From positions 125,917,866-125,981,865 of the forward strand of contig NC_133386.1 of assembly GCF_047511655.1 (NCBI RefSeq): a stretch of DNA of 64,000 nt. The letters run 5' to 3'. The translations under genes were made by a program, and so were the position numbers. This stretch comes from Castor canadensis. Lineage: Eukaryota > Chordata > Mammalia > Rodentia > Castoridae. Below, piece by piece: positions 23,691 to 34,030 of the stretch. Position 1 is the first letter of the stretch; each line of letters begins with the position of its first letter. Below the pieces are notes generated by a model. That model searched no databases. It saw only the letters and a program-made list of their open reading frames with translations, and was not told the DNA's origin.

Positions 23691-26600
23691 TTTTAAATTA
23701 ATAATTATTTTAATTGTATAAATTTGTGAGTACAGTATGATAATTCAATATGTGTATATAGTGTTTAATGATCAAATCAGAGTAATAAACTCAAAAAATG
23801 TGAAAAATATTGTTTGGGGAATATTTAACATTTTTCTAAAATTTTACTTTTTATATTCATTTAATACAAATTTACTATTTTTACTATATTTCTTATAGAC
23901 ATCTTTGAACTCCTAGTTTTCTCAATGTGCTGTACAACTATAATAATTTTTAGGTGCTACAATATGAACCTATTTGTGAAGTGTTGTTAAGTATCCCTCT
24001 TTCCTGTTTACAATCATAAAATAATGTGAGTGTTAAAGCATCTGTTACAGTTAATAGACATTATTTTTCTGTTTTTTTTTTTTTTTTCTCCTTTCTATCT
24101 GAAAAGCTGCCTGGGGTTTGATGATGAATAACACTTCGAGGACAGTTTCCAAAACTTATTTACTGCACTCTTTTGTATAAAACAAAATACTTGTTTTAGT
24201 TTAATTACTTCATATTTTACTGAGATCACAGTTCATCTCTTATTTCTCTTTATTCCACTTACAATTAGGTTTGAAAATAGAGTAGGTTCTTAATTAACTT
24301 TTATCAACACATGAAAGCATTTCAGCCACAAGATGGTGTTTGTAAGCTTTTGTGGGCTGGGCTAAAGGTTTAACGATTCCTTAGTTACCTTCTTCTCTCT
24401 GCACGACAAACATGTGTTTTAAAATTTTACTTCACTAATTAATAAATTTAGATGGAACCTAAATATATATTTCAAAGGCTTTTATGTACCGAGTTAGCAA
24501 TCAAGTTACTAAATGGCCATTACTGTATGGGCATCATCCAATTTGAATGATTGCCCCACTGACGAATGTTAAATGATTAAAATGTTGAGATTAAAACAGT
24601 ACACATAACGGACATGGCCCCAAACAAAGCATATTATAGGCACTCACCAAGGCTGATTTCATATTTATTTCTTGAGGAATATTGTGTTTCTTTTTCTTAA
24701 CAATTCATCTATAAAATATTACAAATAAAGCCTACTTATAATTGGGCATTTATAAGATTGTGATTCTATGGTTCCAAAACAAATGCTTCCAAAGTGGGTT
24801 TGGCTTCTCTGAGCAGGCCATAGCTAGAGGGAGTAATCATTTTCTGAGCTACTGAATCAGCAAAAAAGAAAAGGAGCACATTAAGGCAGTGTGTGATGTG
24901 TCTTATCACTACTGAGTAAAGAGGCAGGAAATTACAGACTCAGATGAAATGATGGGGCTTTGGGAATTTTATCAAGTCCGCTTATTCACTTCAGTGAGGG
25001 TTGTGATCTCTGTTCAATGTCACTGTGCTCATTAGTTATACATTCTCAACTGAATGTTCAATCTTACTGCTATCATTCTATAATTACAGAGAAATAGAAA
25101 TGACTCACGCATTTCCTTTGATTCTATAACCTAGTTCTACATCACCCATCTGAACACCTCCCCCAGTTCTCTCTCACTAAGCTTCCGATGCAGTCTTGGA
25201 GACATTTCATTCCCAAATGCTACCACTTTTTGCACCCTCATTCTAATTTTGCAACACCTTGATCACTCCATCATCATAATCATGGTGTCACATTTAGCTT
25301 TCTAGCATTTAGCTTTTACCATCACTTTATGTACCATGTACAGGTATATAACTAATGTGGCAGCAAGCCTGAACAATGAGGAAATCCAGTCACAAGCTTG
25401 CATGAAGAACTGACTTCTCTTCCCCAGAAATCTTCCCTTGTATGAAACTACTTACCAACAAGTACCTTGGTTCTATGCCACCTTTCCCATTGTTAGCCTA
25501 CTATCTTAACTTTGTTGATGTGGCTGACCTAATAATTGCTGCTTATTTCCTGGTTCAAAACTTGTTTTTAGCTTCACCACTCCCTAAGCTTGTTATAGCC
25601 TATGATAACTCAAGGTTGTCTTTGCCTTCATTGTTGACCTGATCATTTTCATTATGTATTCATCACATGAGAACTTTAGTTTTCAGTGTGCTTTTATGTG
25701 AGTCACATTTATTCTGGCCCCTGTTATTCATCAATAATGGACTTTCCTCTCCTCACCCTAACTCATTAAGCCTTGTACTTTCTTCAATTTGGAGCCTTTT
25801 CTGTGAAGCCATCTGTATCAGAAAGGTTTCCAATAGTAAGCAGATGGCACACTTGAAATTGGATTGTTTGAGGAGGGTTTATTTAAAAGGTGGTCATCTA
25901 CAGAAGTTGAGTGTTGGAGAACTGCAAAGATTATAGAGTAACAAGGGATTTACTATCTCTAAGCCTAAAGGGTAAGTGGGAGGTATTAGTACTAATATCC
26001 AGAAAGAGAATTATGTGTATCTCAGCACACTATTTTCATGTGCTTACAGAAATCCTGTTGGAAGGCAGAGAGAATTGAAGTTAGAGTACAAGAAGAGAGG
26101 AGAATATACAAGGAAAGCCAAGAGCAAGATTGTTTTGTGCACCATTCTTTTTTTCCTCTCTGTGATTATGCAACTTCAAACTTTAACATCATTGACAATT
26201 CAAGCACAGTTTCTCATCACGAGATGAGAGGAATTCAGTTATTTGCACTATTTGGTTTTCTAACTTTCCATATATTCCTATTACATATCTGAAGAACATT
26301 AAAATATATCACCGTATCACCTAATCCATAATATCCTTCCTGCTCACAAATAGTAAACCTCATTAATATCGTATGGTACATTCATATTGTCATTAATATA
26401 ATACTTTTGATTCTTTGTTTCTCTTATATTTGTAATGCCATTAACAAATGACATTTGTTTACGGTCAAAACTGCACTTGCCAAAAGAGAGTGTTTTGATC
26501 TTAATAACTCCCAAATTTAGCAAATTCTCTTCCTTTCTATAGTAATTCTTTAAAAAGTAATTTTTCTGTTCGGGTACAATTATCTCAAATATCTTAGATT

Positions 26601-27110
26601 AAAAATATAATTTTTTTGTGAGGCTAGCACTCTAATTTGTTGTATGCCTACAAGGATGAGGTCTTGTTGAAACTTCCATTCATGCCATCTTTCAAATCTG
26701 CTTTATCTTTTCCTTATTTTCTCAAAATGATCACAACTGCTAATGTTATTTTTATTTTCTCAGAACAAGTAAAAAGTATAACAGGAAAAAAGAAGGAGAA
26801 ACAAGAAATTAGAGATGGACTAAAATTGATTTTTTCATTTAAAACTAGTCATTATTGAACTATAGGTTATTTCAGATTCTAAAGTTTACTCAGTTTTTAC
26901 TCATTATTTCTTTATGTCATTGTTATGTTTTACGATAAACACTACCAGTTTTTAGTGAGTCTCACAGTCCTGAGACCAAATAAATCCTAAAGTAAAAATA
27001 AGGACAATATTTTGTAATGTAAGCAAAATTTACAAGTATCATTTTGAAAACCTGGACATGATCCTTCCTAATTAAAGACACACACACACACAAACACACA
27101 CAATCTATGA
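23691..27110. other. Intergenic, no gene seen
   Basis: AT-rich, with a T run at about 24073-24087 and a CA-rich tract at 27079-27100. The part 24440-25060 keeps several CpGs and looks less repeat-like (see findings). Open frames at 25442-25936, 25976-26292 and 26637-26858 have no recognisable domains. Confidence 0.5.
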
Positions 27111-27500
27111 TATTATGTAAAGTTCTTTAGAATTTGTAGCACATTTCTAGACCCATGTATTATTTGATATTCTTTTTTTGTTTTGTTTGGTGGTACTGGT
27201 TTGGAACTCAGGGCTTTCACCTTGAACTACTCCACCACCCCTTTTTGTGATGGGTGTTTTTGAGATAGGGTCTCGTGAACTATTTGCCCACCTGGCTTCA
27301 AACTGTGATCCTCCTGATCTCTGCCTCCTGAGTAGCTAGGATTACAGGCCTGAGCCACCAGTGCCAGGCTTTATTTGATATTCTTAACAGTACTGGTAGG
27401 CTGGTGTTGTTATCCCCATTTTTCATAAAACAAAACTTAGGTTGAGAGAATTTTAACAACTTGCCCAATTGGTAAATGAGAGACAGAATTTAAGTCATAA
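27110..27500 (-). repeat. MIR SINE split by a younger SINE
   Basis: Antisense MIR wording flanks an insertion. On the left is GTAAAGTTCTTTAGAATTTG. On the right are GGCTGGTGTTGTTATCCCCA, TTTTTCATAAAACAAAACTT, CAACTTGCCCAATTGGTAAA and GAGAGACAGAATTTAAGTC. A composite SINE occupies 27175-27370. Confidence 0.75.
27175..27370 (-). mobile_element. Dimodular SINE (ID/tRNA-like + B1-like) with 15-bp duplication
   Basis: Antisense order: T-rich tail, tRNA/ID-like head (TGGTGGTACTGGTTTGGAAC), and one B1-like module (GATAGGGTCTCGTGAAC, TGATCCTCCTGATCTCTGCC, GTAGCTAGGATTACAGGCC). The direct repeat TTATTTGATATTCTT is exact at 27160-27174 and 27371-27385, so the edges are secure. The element entered an older MIR. 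Confidence 0.9.
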
Positions 27501-27504
27501 TCAT

Positions 27505-27663
27505 TTTTCTGTTTTGTTTTGCTTGCTTGTCTTGTTTTTTGAGAGGGTCTCATTATGCAGGACCTGGAACTCTTTATCTACTCCAGACTGGCTTCAAAGT
27601 ATCCTCCTGTCTCAGCCTCTCAAGGATTTGGGATTTTAAGCATGTACCAACACGTCTGACTTT
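27505..27663 (-). mobile_element. B1-like monomer SINE
   Basis: Antisense B1/7SL text stands alone: GAGAGGGTCTCATTATGCAG, TGGCTTCAAAGTATCCTCCT, GTCTCAGCCTCTCAAGGATT and TTAAGCATGTACCAACACG. No ID-like head is attached. Confidence 0.7.
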
Positions 27664-27679
27664 GAAATTCTAGTGTTTT

Positions 27680-27773
27680 TATTGTAAATTTGTTTTTTGG
27701 TGGTACTGGGACTTGAACTCAGGATGTCATGCTTGCTAGGCAGGTGCTCTGCCACTTGAGCCATACCTCCAGA
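27680..27773 (-). mobile_element. Monomodular ID/tRNA-like SINE with 16-bp duplication
   Basis: Only the tRNA-like head is present (GGTGGTACTGGGACTTGAAC, GCTAGGCAGGTGCTCTGCCA, CTTGAGCCATACC). The exact direct repeat GAAATTCTAGTGTTTT lies at 27664-27679 and 27774-27789. This shows that the head can move alone as a 94-base unit, tail included. Confidence 0.85.
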
Positions 27774-27899
27774 GAAATTCTAGTGTTTTGACAAATGGTC
27801 ATTTGCATTAGAACTTACTGTCTAATAAAAGCTCAGAGATATTTATAAAAGTTAAATAGTTTTCTTTTTTAGTTGATGAAAATATTTAAGGGGATTGTA

Positions 27900-27998
27900 T
27901 TTTTATTATTTGGGGGACGGGAATCCTAGGGATAGCACCCAGGGCCTCAAACATGCAAAGCATGTTGCTCTAATATTGAGGTGCACTCTAGACCAAGG
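27900..27998 (-). mobile_element. Decayed ID-like SINE
   Basis: GGAATCCTAGGGATAGCACC, CAGGGCCTCAAACATGCAAA and GAGGTGCACTCTAGACC follow the antisense ID/tRNA pattern found widely in rodents, with many changes. Confidence 0.5.
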
Positions 27999-28149
27999 GG
28001 GTTATATCTTTAAAGGACTTTTCCTTGAAATACAGGAGCAACTCAGTGTGGCTATTCCTACGGTCAAGTTACTTTGAATGACAATAAACTTGTGCACAAG
28101 CTTAAGTAGCTCTATAAATTTAAATATTTTTAAGGAGAAAAATATTATA

Positions 28150-28400
28150 TTTAAAAGTGCTGCCTTTGGGAACTTTAAGAAGTGTGTTCAAATATTAGTC
28201 TTGCTTTCTGTAGCTTTGTGAATGGCAGCACCTACTATGAGTATTAATTTCTTCACTAACACAGTGTGCTTATTAATTACATAAAGTGTTTATTTTGGAA
28301 ATTAGGCAAAATTTTGTATGTGAATCACTAAGCTAGCCCCTGGCATAAAAGTTATGAGTGTGAGGTAATTGTTGCCATTATGTATATTATCATTATCATT
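28150..28400 (+). repeat. Probable decayed MIR SINE
   Basis: MIR-like wording appears in order: GTGTTCAAATATTAGTCTTG, TGAATCACTAAGCTAGCCCC, TGGCATAAAAGTTATGAGTG and GAGGTAATTGTTGCCATTAT. Support is limited. Confidence 0.45.
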
Positions 28401-30900
28401 GTAAACTTCAGGAGAATCGTGTATACTAATTAGTATAGTATGAACTGACTATATAGACACACACATACATGGGGATTACAGACATTTTATTTGTGGCAAT
28501 TTACATTAGATTTTTTCCTTTTAAGAATTTGAAGTGAAATAATCCAAATACTTAAAGGAAATTTGTAGGCATAGTTTAAATTATTAGTATTTCCTCTTTT
28601 TTAGAGTTTAATTAGAAGTAATACATGAACACACATGTATGCATGCATACATACCATTATTTTCTGCAACATTTGGTTTTCAGATTTGATGCTATTTTAC
28701 CCATAAATAGATCACTTTATTTTCTAAACAAAATCCCAGCAAAAAAAAAACATTTTTTTGATATAAGCATAGTGAAATCATTATAATTGAGAAGTTATCC
28801 TTCATGAAAAATATAATGCAAGCTACAGAATTAATACACAACACATCATTTGTCCACAAATAATTCATTGCTTCTAGTTGTTATCTTTCTTTATCTCACT
28901 CAATTTGAGAAAAATCCTCACTCTCTTTCTTGACATTGAAATTGTTAAGAGCAGAAAACAACTGAAGTGTAGAATTCTCTCAATGATGTTCCCTCATCAT
29001 TTCATTTGTGCAATGCATTTTCTGGCAGCAATACTGCAGAATTAACACTCTATCCTTTTGTCAGTGCATCCTAACAGGATAAATAAATGATATGGTATCA
29101 ATTTGTTCCATAACTCCTGATGCCAAATTTGGTCACTTGGTTAAACAGATGAACAGATTACTATTTTTTATACTTTGTAATGAATAGTCATCTTCTGAAA
29201 TGTAGTTATACACTATGTAGCCATCCAATTAGTCCTCAGTCATGTATTCATTACAGTTCATATGCAATGATGATTTTTGTCTGAGTTAATTATTATTATT
29301 TGATGGTTGCTAAATAAGGAATTTCTGATTCCTTTGTTCTGTTTGCTTCGATAATGAAAGCTATCCTTGATTTTCTTTATGTATTTTATAACATATTCTA
29401 TTCTGTCATTATTTACTTTGATGCTCCAATATTCCATGTGTGCATGCAAGAGCCTCTTCAAGATACCTGCTGTGCCTCCTGACAAATTCTCTTCATGGTT
29501 TGAGTGTTTTCTTGATTTCTGACACACAAAAATATTTTAGGATCAACTTGAACTTTTCCAGATCTTGCAATGAAATCCACCAATTATTCAAAGAGACTTA
29601 GTTCCTAAAAGTAGAAAATAGTATTTAGAAAAAAATAAACAGGCACTAGATTTGCTTGTAATTTGTGATTGGCTTTGCTTATAACCATTCTCAGCAGACA
29701 AAGCTGGGACACAGATGCCCAGTATGGGAATGTTTATAGTCACCCATTGGATTATCTCTATGTATCTTTGTATCTCCACGTATCTCTATGTGTCTACGTA
29801 TATACATATCTATATCATCATCTTGTTCCTTATGTATCTAAAACCAATAGTTCAGTTAGATACTTTACATTATAATGCACTAAGATATATATTTTTTTCT
29901 CTTTTACCTTTTCTACTTTTGTAAATCCTTTCAGGATGAAATAGCTATAACTTAGCCCCACAATCCACAAAGTGTTTACTTGTTTGTTCAATTATACAAC
30001 CACAGAAAATAATTTCAGAGGAACTAGCCCAAACCTCTACAGAAAGGAAACCTATGAAGAAATCAGTATTGCACACTGTACTTTTGTCTTTATATTAAGG
30101 GTAAATGCTACCTATGTCCAAGATTGCTAGAATTAGGTCCCTCATGCTTCATAGTGTTTATATTTTTCACTTGCTGGGAACTAAGATACAGAGATGACTG
30201 CAACCTGAATCTGGAGAGACAGGTACAGAGTAATACCAAACTTGTTTACCTAGAGCAAAAGCTAGTGAATGCATAAACTATTAACAGTATTAAAGGGAAA
30301 TGTTGGCAAGTTTCTGGAGGTCCTATGTGTACTAGAAATAATGAAGGAAAGGCTGTAATTTTAGAGGGGCTCCATATTTTTGTGGTCATTCCCTTAAGGA
30401 CCCTACATAATTTCACAAAAAAAATCCAGGAAAGATCCCCTCACGACTCTTCAGAGTGAAAAGCGCAAATCAGTCATTTTTAAGCACAGGCCATTTCTAT
30501 TATGATGGCCTCTCTCTCCAAGGAAACAGACTTCCAGGGCCTTTTCTCAGCTCTTAGAAGAGAATACTTACTCCATGCTTCTCTAGTCATCAGTAATCTC
30601 ACCTAAAGGAAGGAAGAAAAAATAAACAGAGTTAATAGGAATAGCAGTTCAAGGAAATAAACTGAGAACAATACAACTGGGGAAGGAAGTTAGGGAGGTG
30701 GGAAGAAAAAAGCTAGTCCAGAAGAAAAACACATGTTAAAATCAGGGACTCAAGTCACAGACCTGCTAAAGGAATGAGAAATAATCAAAACCCTCCCAGA
30801 ACCCAATATACCAGGTCATCAGAAAACAGAGCTCCAGTGTAACAACAATGGATTACAGCTGAGAGAGTTGCAGGACCAGACAATGTGGTAAGAAATTTTT
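28401..30900. other. Intergenic, no gene seen
   Basis: No gene recognised. It contains a short (CATA/TGCA)-rich stretch at about 28628-28655 and a degenerate TATCT-rich stretch at about 29750-29830. The latter creates chance hydrophobic open frames. Confidence 0.5.
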
Positions 30901-30904
30901 AAAG

Positions 30905-31090
30905 AAAGACCATTGTGGTTCTTCTGATTAACATCCCCACTCACACTGTATGAGGGTTCCTTTCTCCCCACATCTTTATTTTGTTGTTGTTTGTGTTCCT
31001 GATGGTATCCATACTAGCAGGAGTGAGGTAGAATCTTAATGTGGTTTTGATTTGTGTTTTCTTTATGGCCAGGGATGTTGAAATTCTATT
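30905..31090 (-). mobile_element. L1 ORF2 C-terminal fragment, antisense
   Basis: On the minus strand the text encodes decayed ORF2 C-terminal wording: ATAAAGAAAACACAAATCAA, AACCACATTAAGATTCTACC and GGGGAGAAAGGAACCCTCAT. It lies next to the 3' end of the CACYBP retrocopy. Confidence 0.75.
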
Positions 31091-31107
31091 GTTCCTGAAC
31101 CTGGAGT

Positions 31108-32560
31108 TTTTGGTTTTGTTTTTTAAATAAAAATTCAACTTTATTGAACATAGGAATCGGCAGACTTTCAGATTAGTTTTGCTTCATGGTTATTACTTTG
31201 TAACCATTTGATCCATGGTAGAACCTGCTAGTGTTGGTACTATACGAAGATGCTTACCTATCCTTGTCAAGTTTCCTTTTAGTTTTAGTTCTATATTCAT
31301 AAACAAATACTTGAATCTGAACAGAAACCTTTGTGACTGGATTAATAGTATGTGGTAATGCACAGAATATGCACTGCTTAAGCTGATAATAAATGATCAA
31401 CTGCTCTATAATAACTTTTGAACACTTCAAATGTGAATGGTATGAAAACATTTGGTTTTGCTCTTAATTATTCTTACATTAGTAGGCGCTTACAGGCAAA
31501 TACTTATGTTTTCTACTTCCTAGATTGATATAACACATAACAGCATTTTCAGTAGGTAAAACTTGTTTTTCTTGTCTTTCTTGAACAAAATGATCAGGGT
31601 ACTAATAAAACCATCTTTGGAGGAGGAATTTAATAAGCCTATTTTATTTAAATAAATCCTCCACTAAAAAGTGGAGAATTCACTGCCTTTATTTAGAAGG
31701 CTTTGTAAATATATCTGTCAAATTTATGTGTAGCTCACCAACGTTCCCTTATTATAAACATCACTATTTTCACGTCACAGTTCCCAAGAGGACTTAAAAG
31801 TCACTCAAAATTCTGTCTCTCCTTTGGCTTGCTTCTCTCTTGATTCCACCCAGGCTTTATTAATAGTTAGTTTCATGTCATCATCTCCATCTTCATAAAT
31901 TTTCTTCAAAACATTCATTAATTCCTCACTAGGATCTGCTTCAGTGTCATAGGAAGGCTTTTCTTTCTCTCTGCAGTCTTTTTCAACTTGAGTCAAGTAG
32001 TCCCACTGTGTGTTTTCTACTTTCTTTCTACATAAGATAAGAACTGTATCAGTTTTCACTTTTTTTGAACTGCCATCCACAGAAATGTGTTTCAAGAGAT
32101 TGTTCACGATCATGGAGTAACTCTTCCCATTTAGATACTTTACCAAAAGATCAAATGACCTCTCTGTGAAATGCACCTGCACATTCTCAGGGGGAACTGG
32201 ATGAACTCCAGTTAAGGTAATGTAGATTTTCATAAACTTATCTGACTGATCCCATCCATAATTATTGATTTTCACTGTGTATCCTGTTGTAATGGGAGTA
32301 ACCACAGCAGATGGCTTTTCATTGTCAAGTTCTGGTTTCTTCTGTGATTTCTGTTGCATCTTGTTCTTTATTTCAGCCATGATCTTGGATTTTTCAGCTG
32401 TAAGCATATCACACACTTTTTTGCTAGTGGACTTTTCCAGCAGCACCTTTATCTCTTCTAGGTCTTTCTGTAGCTCCTCCAAAGCTGAAGCCATGGTTAC
32501 CAGATCAGGCTGAAAGCCAGGGCTGCAGCAGTGCACCGGAGAGTACAGAAAACATCACAC
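31108..32560 (-). mobile_element. CACYBP: Processed CACYBP mRNA copy (retrocopy unit)
   Basis: A single uninterrupted transcript-like unit on the minus strand: short 5' leader (about 32560-32495), intronless coding region (32494-31805), about 660 bases of 3' UTR, an AATAAA signal in antisense at about 31143-31148 and a degenerate A-rich tail at about 31127-31108. CACYBP has introns in mammals, so lack of them plus a tail indicates copying by L1 machinery. I could not find a target-site duplication; both flanks are L1 sequence. The exact 5' edge is uncertain. Confidence 0.85.
31805..32494 (-). CDS. CACYBP: Calcyclin-binding protein (SIP) retrocopy, open reading frame intact
   Basis: The frame encodes 229 residues from the ATG at 32494-32492 ([20 protein letters not shown]...) to ...KQAKGETEF and stop, close to the 228 residues I recall for mammalian CACYBP. 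An in-frame upstream ATG would add 14 residues (start 32536), but the inner ATG has the family's N terminus. The parts in order are an N-terminal helical Siah-binding/dimerisation region (about 1-75), a CS (p23-like) domain (about 75-168, with [16 protein letters not shown] and [14 protein letters not shown]), and a C-terminal SGS region that binds S100 proteins. The parent protein links Siah-1 to Skp1 in an E3 ligase pathway for beta-catenin. Several replacements at usually conserved sites (for example [17 protein letters not shown], and one residue fewer in the [10 protein letters not shown] stretch) suggest some relaxation. Transcription is unproven; it may be a retrogene or a young pseudogene. 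Confidence 0.8.
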   Translation of the reverse strand: MASALEELQKDLEEIKVLLEKSTSKKVCDMLTAEKSKIMAEIKNKMQQKSQKKPELDNEKPSAVVTPITTGYTVKINNYGWDQSDKFMKIYITLTGVHPVPPENVQVHFTERSFDLLVKYLNGKSYSMIVNNLLKHISVDGSSKKVKTDTVLILCRKKVENTQWDYLTQVEKDCREKEKPSYDTEADPSEELMNVLKKIYEDGDDDMKLTINKAWVESREKQAKGETEF

Positions 32561-32892
32561 AGAGTGCACTCAACATGAGCGTAGACTCCATCAGTGCTAG
32601 TGACAGCACCCTGCATGTACACCTGACTGTGTGTGAGCTTGTTTTGTTTCTTGTTTGTTTGTTCAGCTCTCCACATTGATTCTTTGGGATTTTTTTGTTG
32701 TCATTAGTTTTATTATAGTGAATTAGTTAATACTAAATTACACCCAGACCAAGGACAAAAATAGCACATACACACTTAGTTAAAAACCCAATGCAGCCAC
32801 AAAACAAAATTAAATCAAGGGAAGAAAACAGGTGACTGAAACCACCAACTAGCCTATCAAGAACATAGTTGCACAGTACCAAGTGGAGCAGT

Positions 32893-34030
32893 GGGAAGAA
32901 GAAAAAGGTATGGAAACCATTCTTCCCCCCAAAATAATTTAATACAGGATTCGGAGGGGAATGAAGAAAATTAGATACCCAATTCTGTACTCCAACAAAA
33001 CAAAGATACATGACACCAAGGAACCCAATGATGTCCACAAGAACACCCTCAAAGAATAAATCCTGCAAGTAACCACTGAGAATTTCATGGACATGATACT
33101 AGACATGGTAAAACAAAATGTACAAGAGGCACTCAAGAAATTTCAAGACACCAAAAATAGAGAATATGAGAAGACACAGAAACAAATAAATGAACTCATA
33201 GAAGACCTAAATAAACACCAAAGTGAAACAGAGAACACTATAAATAGAGAGATAAATGAATTAAAGAAGAAAATAGACAATATTAAAGAGGAAGTGACCC
33301 ATGATATGGAAAACCTCAGAAAAAAGAATGAAACAGAAATACAAAACATAATGGAAGGACATTCCAGCAGACTAGAACAAGCAGAAGACAGAATCTCAGA
33401 ACTTGAAGATAAAATGGAAATTCAAGGAAAAGCTGAAGAGCTATTAGTCAAAAAACTCAAGTCCTGTGAAAAGAATATGAAAGAACTCATGGGCTCCATC
33501 AAAGACCAAACCTGAAAATCATGGTCATTGAAGAAGGATAAGAGGTCCAAGCAAAAGGGATTTATGATATATTCAATAAAATAATGACAGAAAATTTCCC
33601 AAATGTAGAGAAAGCTATGCCCATTCAGGTACAGGAAACTTCCAGGACACTAAACAGACTTGACCAAAATAGAACTACCCCACACACATTGTCATTAAAA
33701 TAACAAGCACAGAGAATAGAGAAAGAATACCAAAGGCTGTAAGAGAGAAAAAACAATTAACATACAAAGGGAAACCCATCAAAATCACAACAGATTTCTC
33801 AATGGAAACCTTAAAAGCAAGAAGAGCATGGAGTGAGGTCTTCCAGGCACTGAATAATAACTTCAACCCAAGGATACTCTTCCTAGCAAAACTATCATTC
33901 AAAATAGATGGAGCAATAAAGTCTCCGACGATAATCAGAAACTAAAACAATGTATGACCACCAAGCCACCACTACAAAAGATCCTCCAGGGAATTCTATA
34001 CAGAGAAAATGAAAACAAACAAAACCATGA
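32893..34030 (+). pseudogene. L1 ORF1 pseudogene
   Basis: Homology starts near 32893 and becomes an open frame at 33087-33515 (142 residues). This is a long heptad-like coiled coil (KTQKQINELIEDLNKH..., RLEQAEDRISELEDKMEIQ), the trimerisation part of ORF1p. After a stop at 33513-33515 the RRM and C-terminal domain wording continues in pieces (NKIMTENFPNVEKA, RLDQNRTTPHT, TDFSMETLKARRAWSEVFQA, NNFNPRILFLAKLSF). ORF1p is the L1 RNA chaperone. Several in-frame stops make it inactive. Confidence 0.85.

Noticed and set aside
32265-32513. 82-codon plus-strand serine/phenylalanine-rich frame
   Set aside because: Shadow of the CACYBP retrocopy on the other strand.
32494-32536. 14-residue N-terminal extension of the CACYBP frame
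   Set aside because: The upstream in-frame ATG lies in the former 5' leader; the inner ATG matches the known family start.
33087-33515. Coiled-coil protein gene of the host
   Set aside because: The 142-residue frame aligns with L1 ORF1p by position and sequence, and is followed by ORF1 C-terminal and ORF2 wording.
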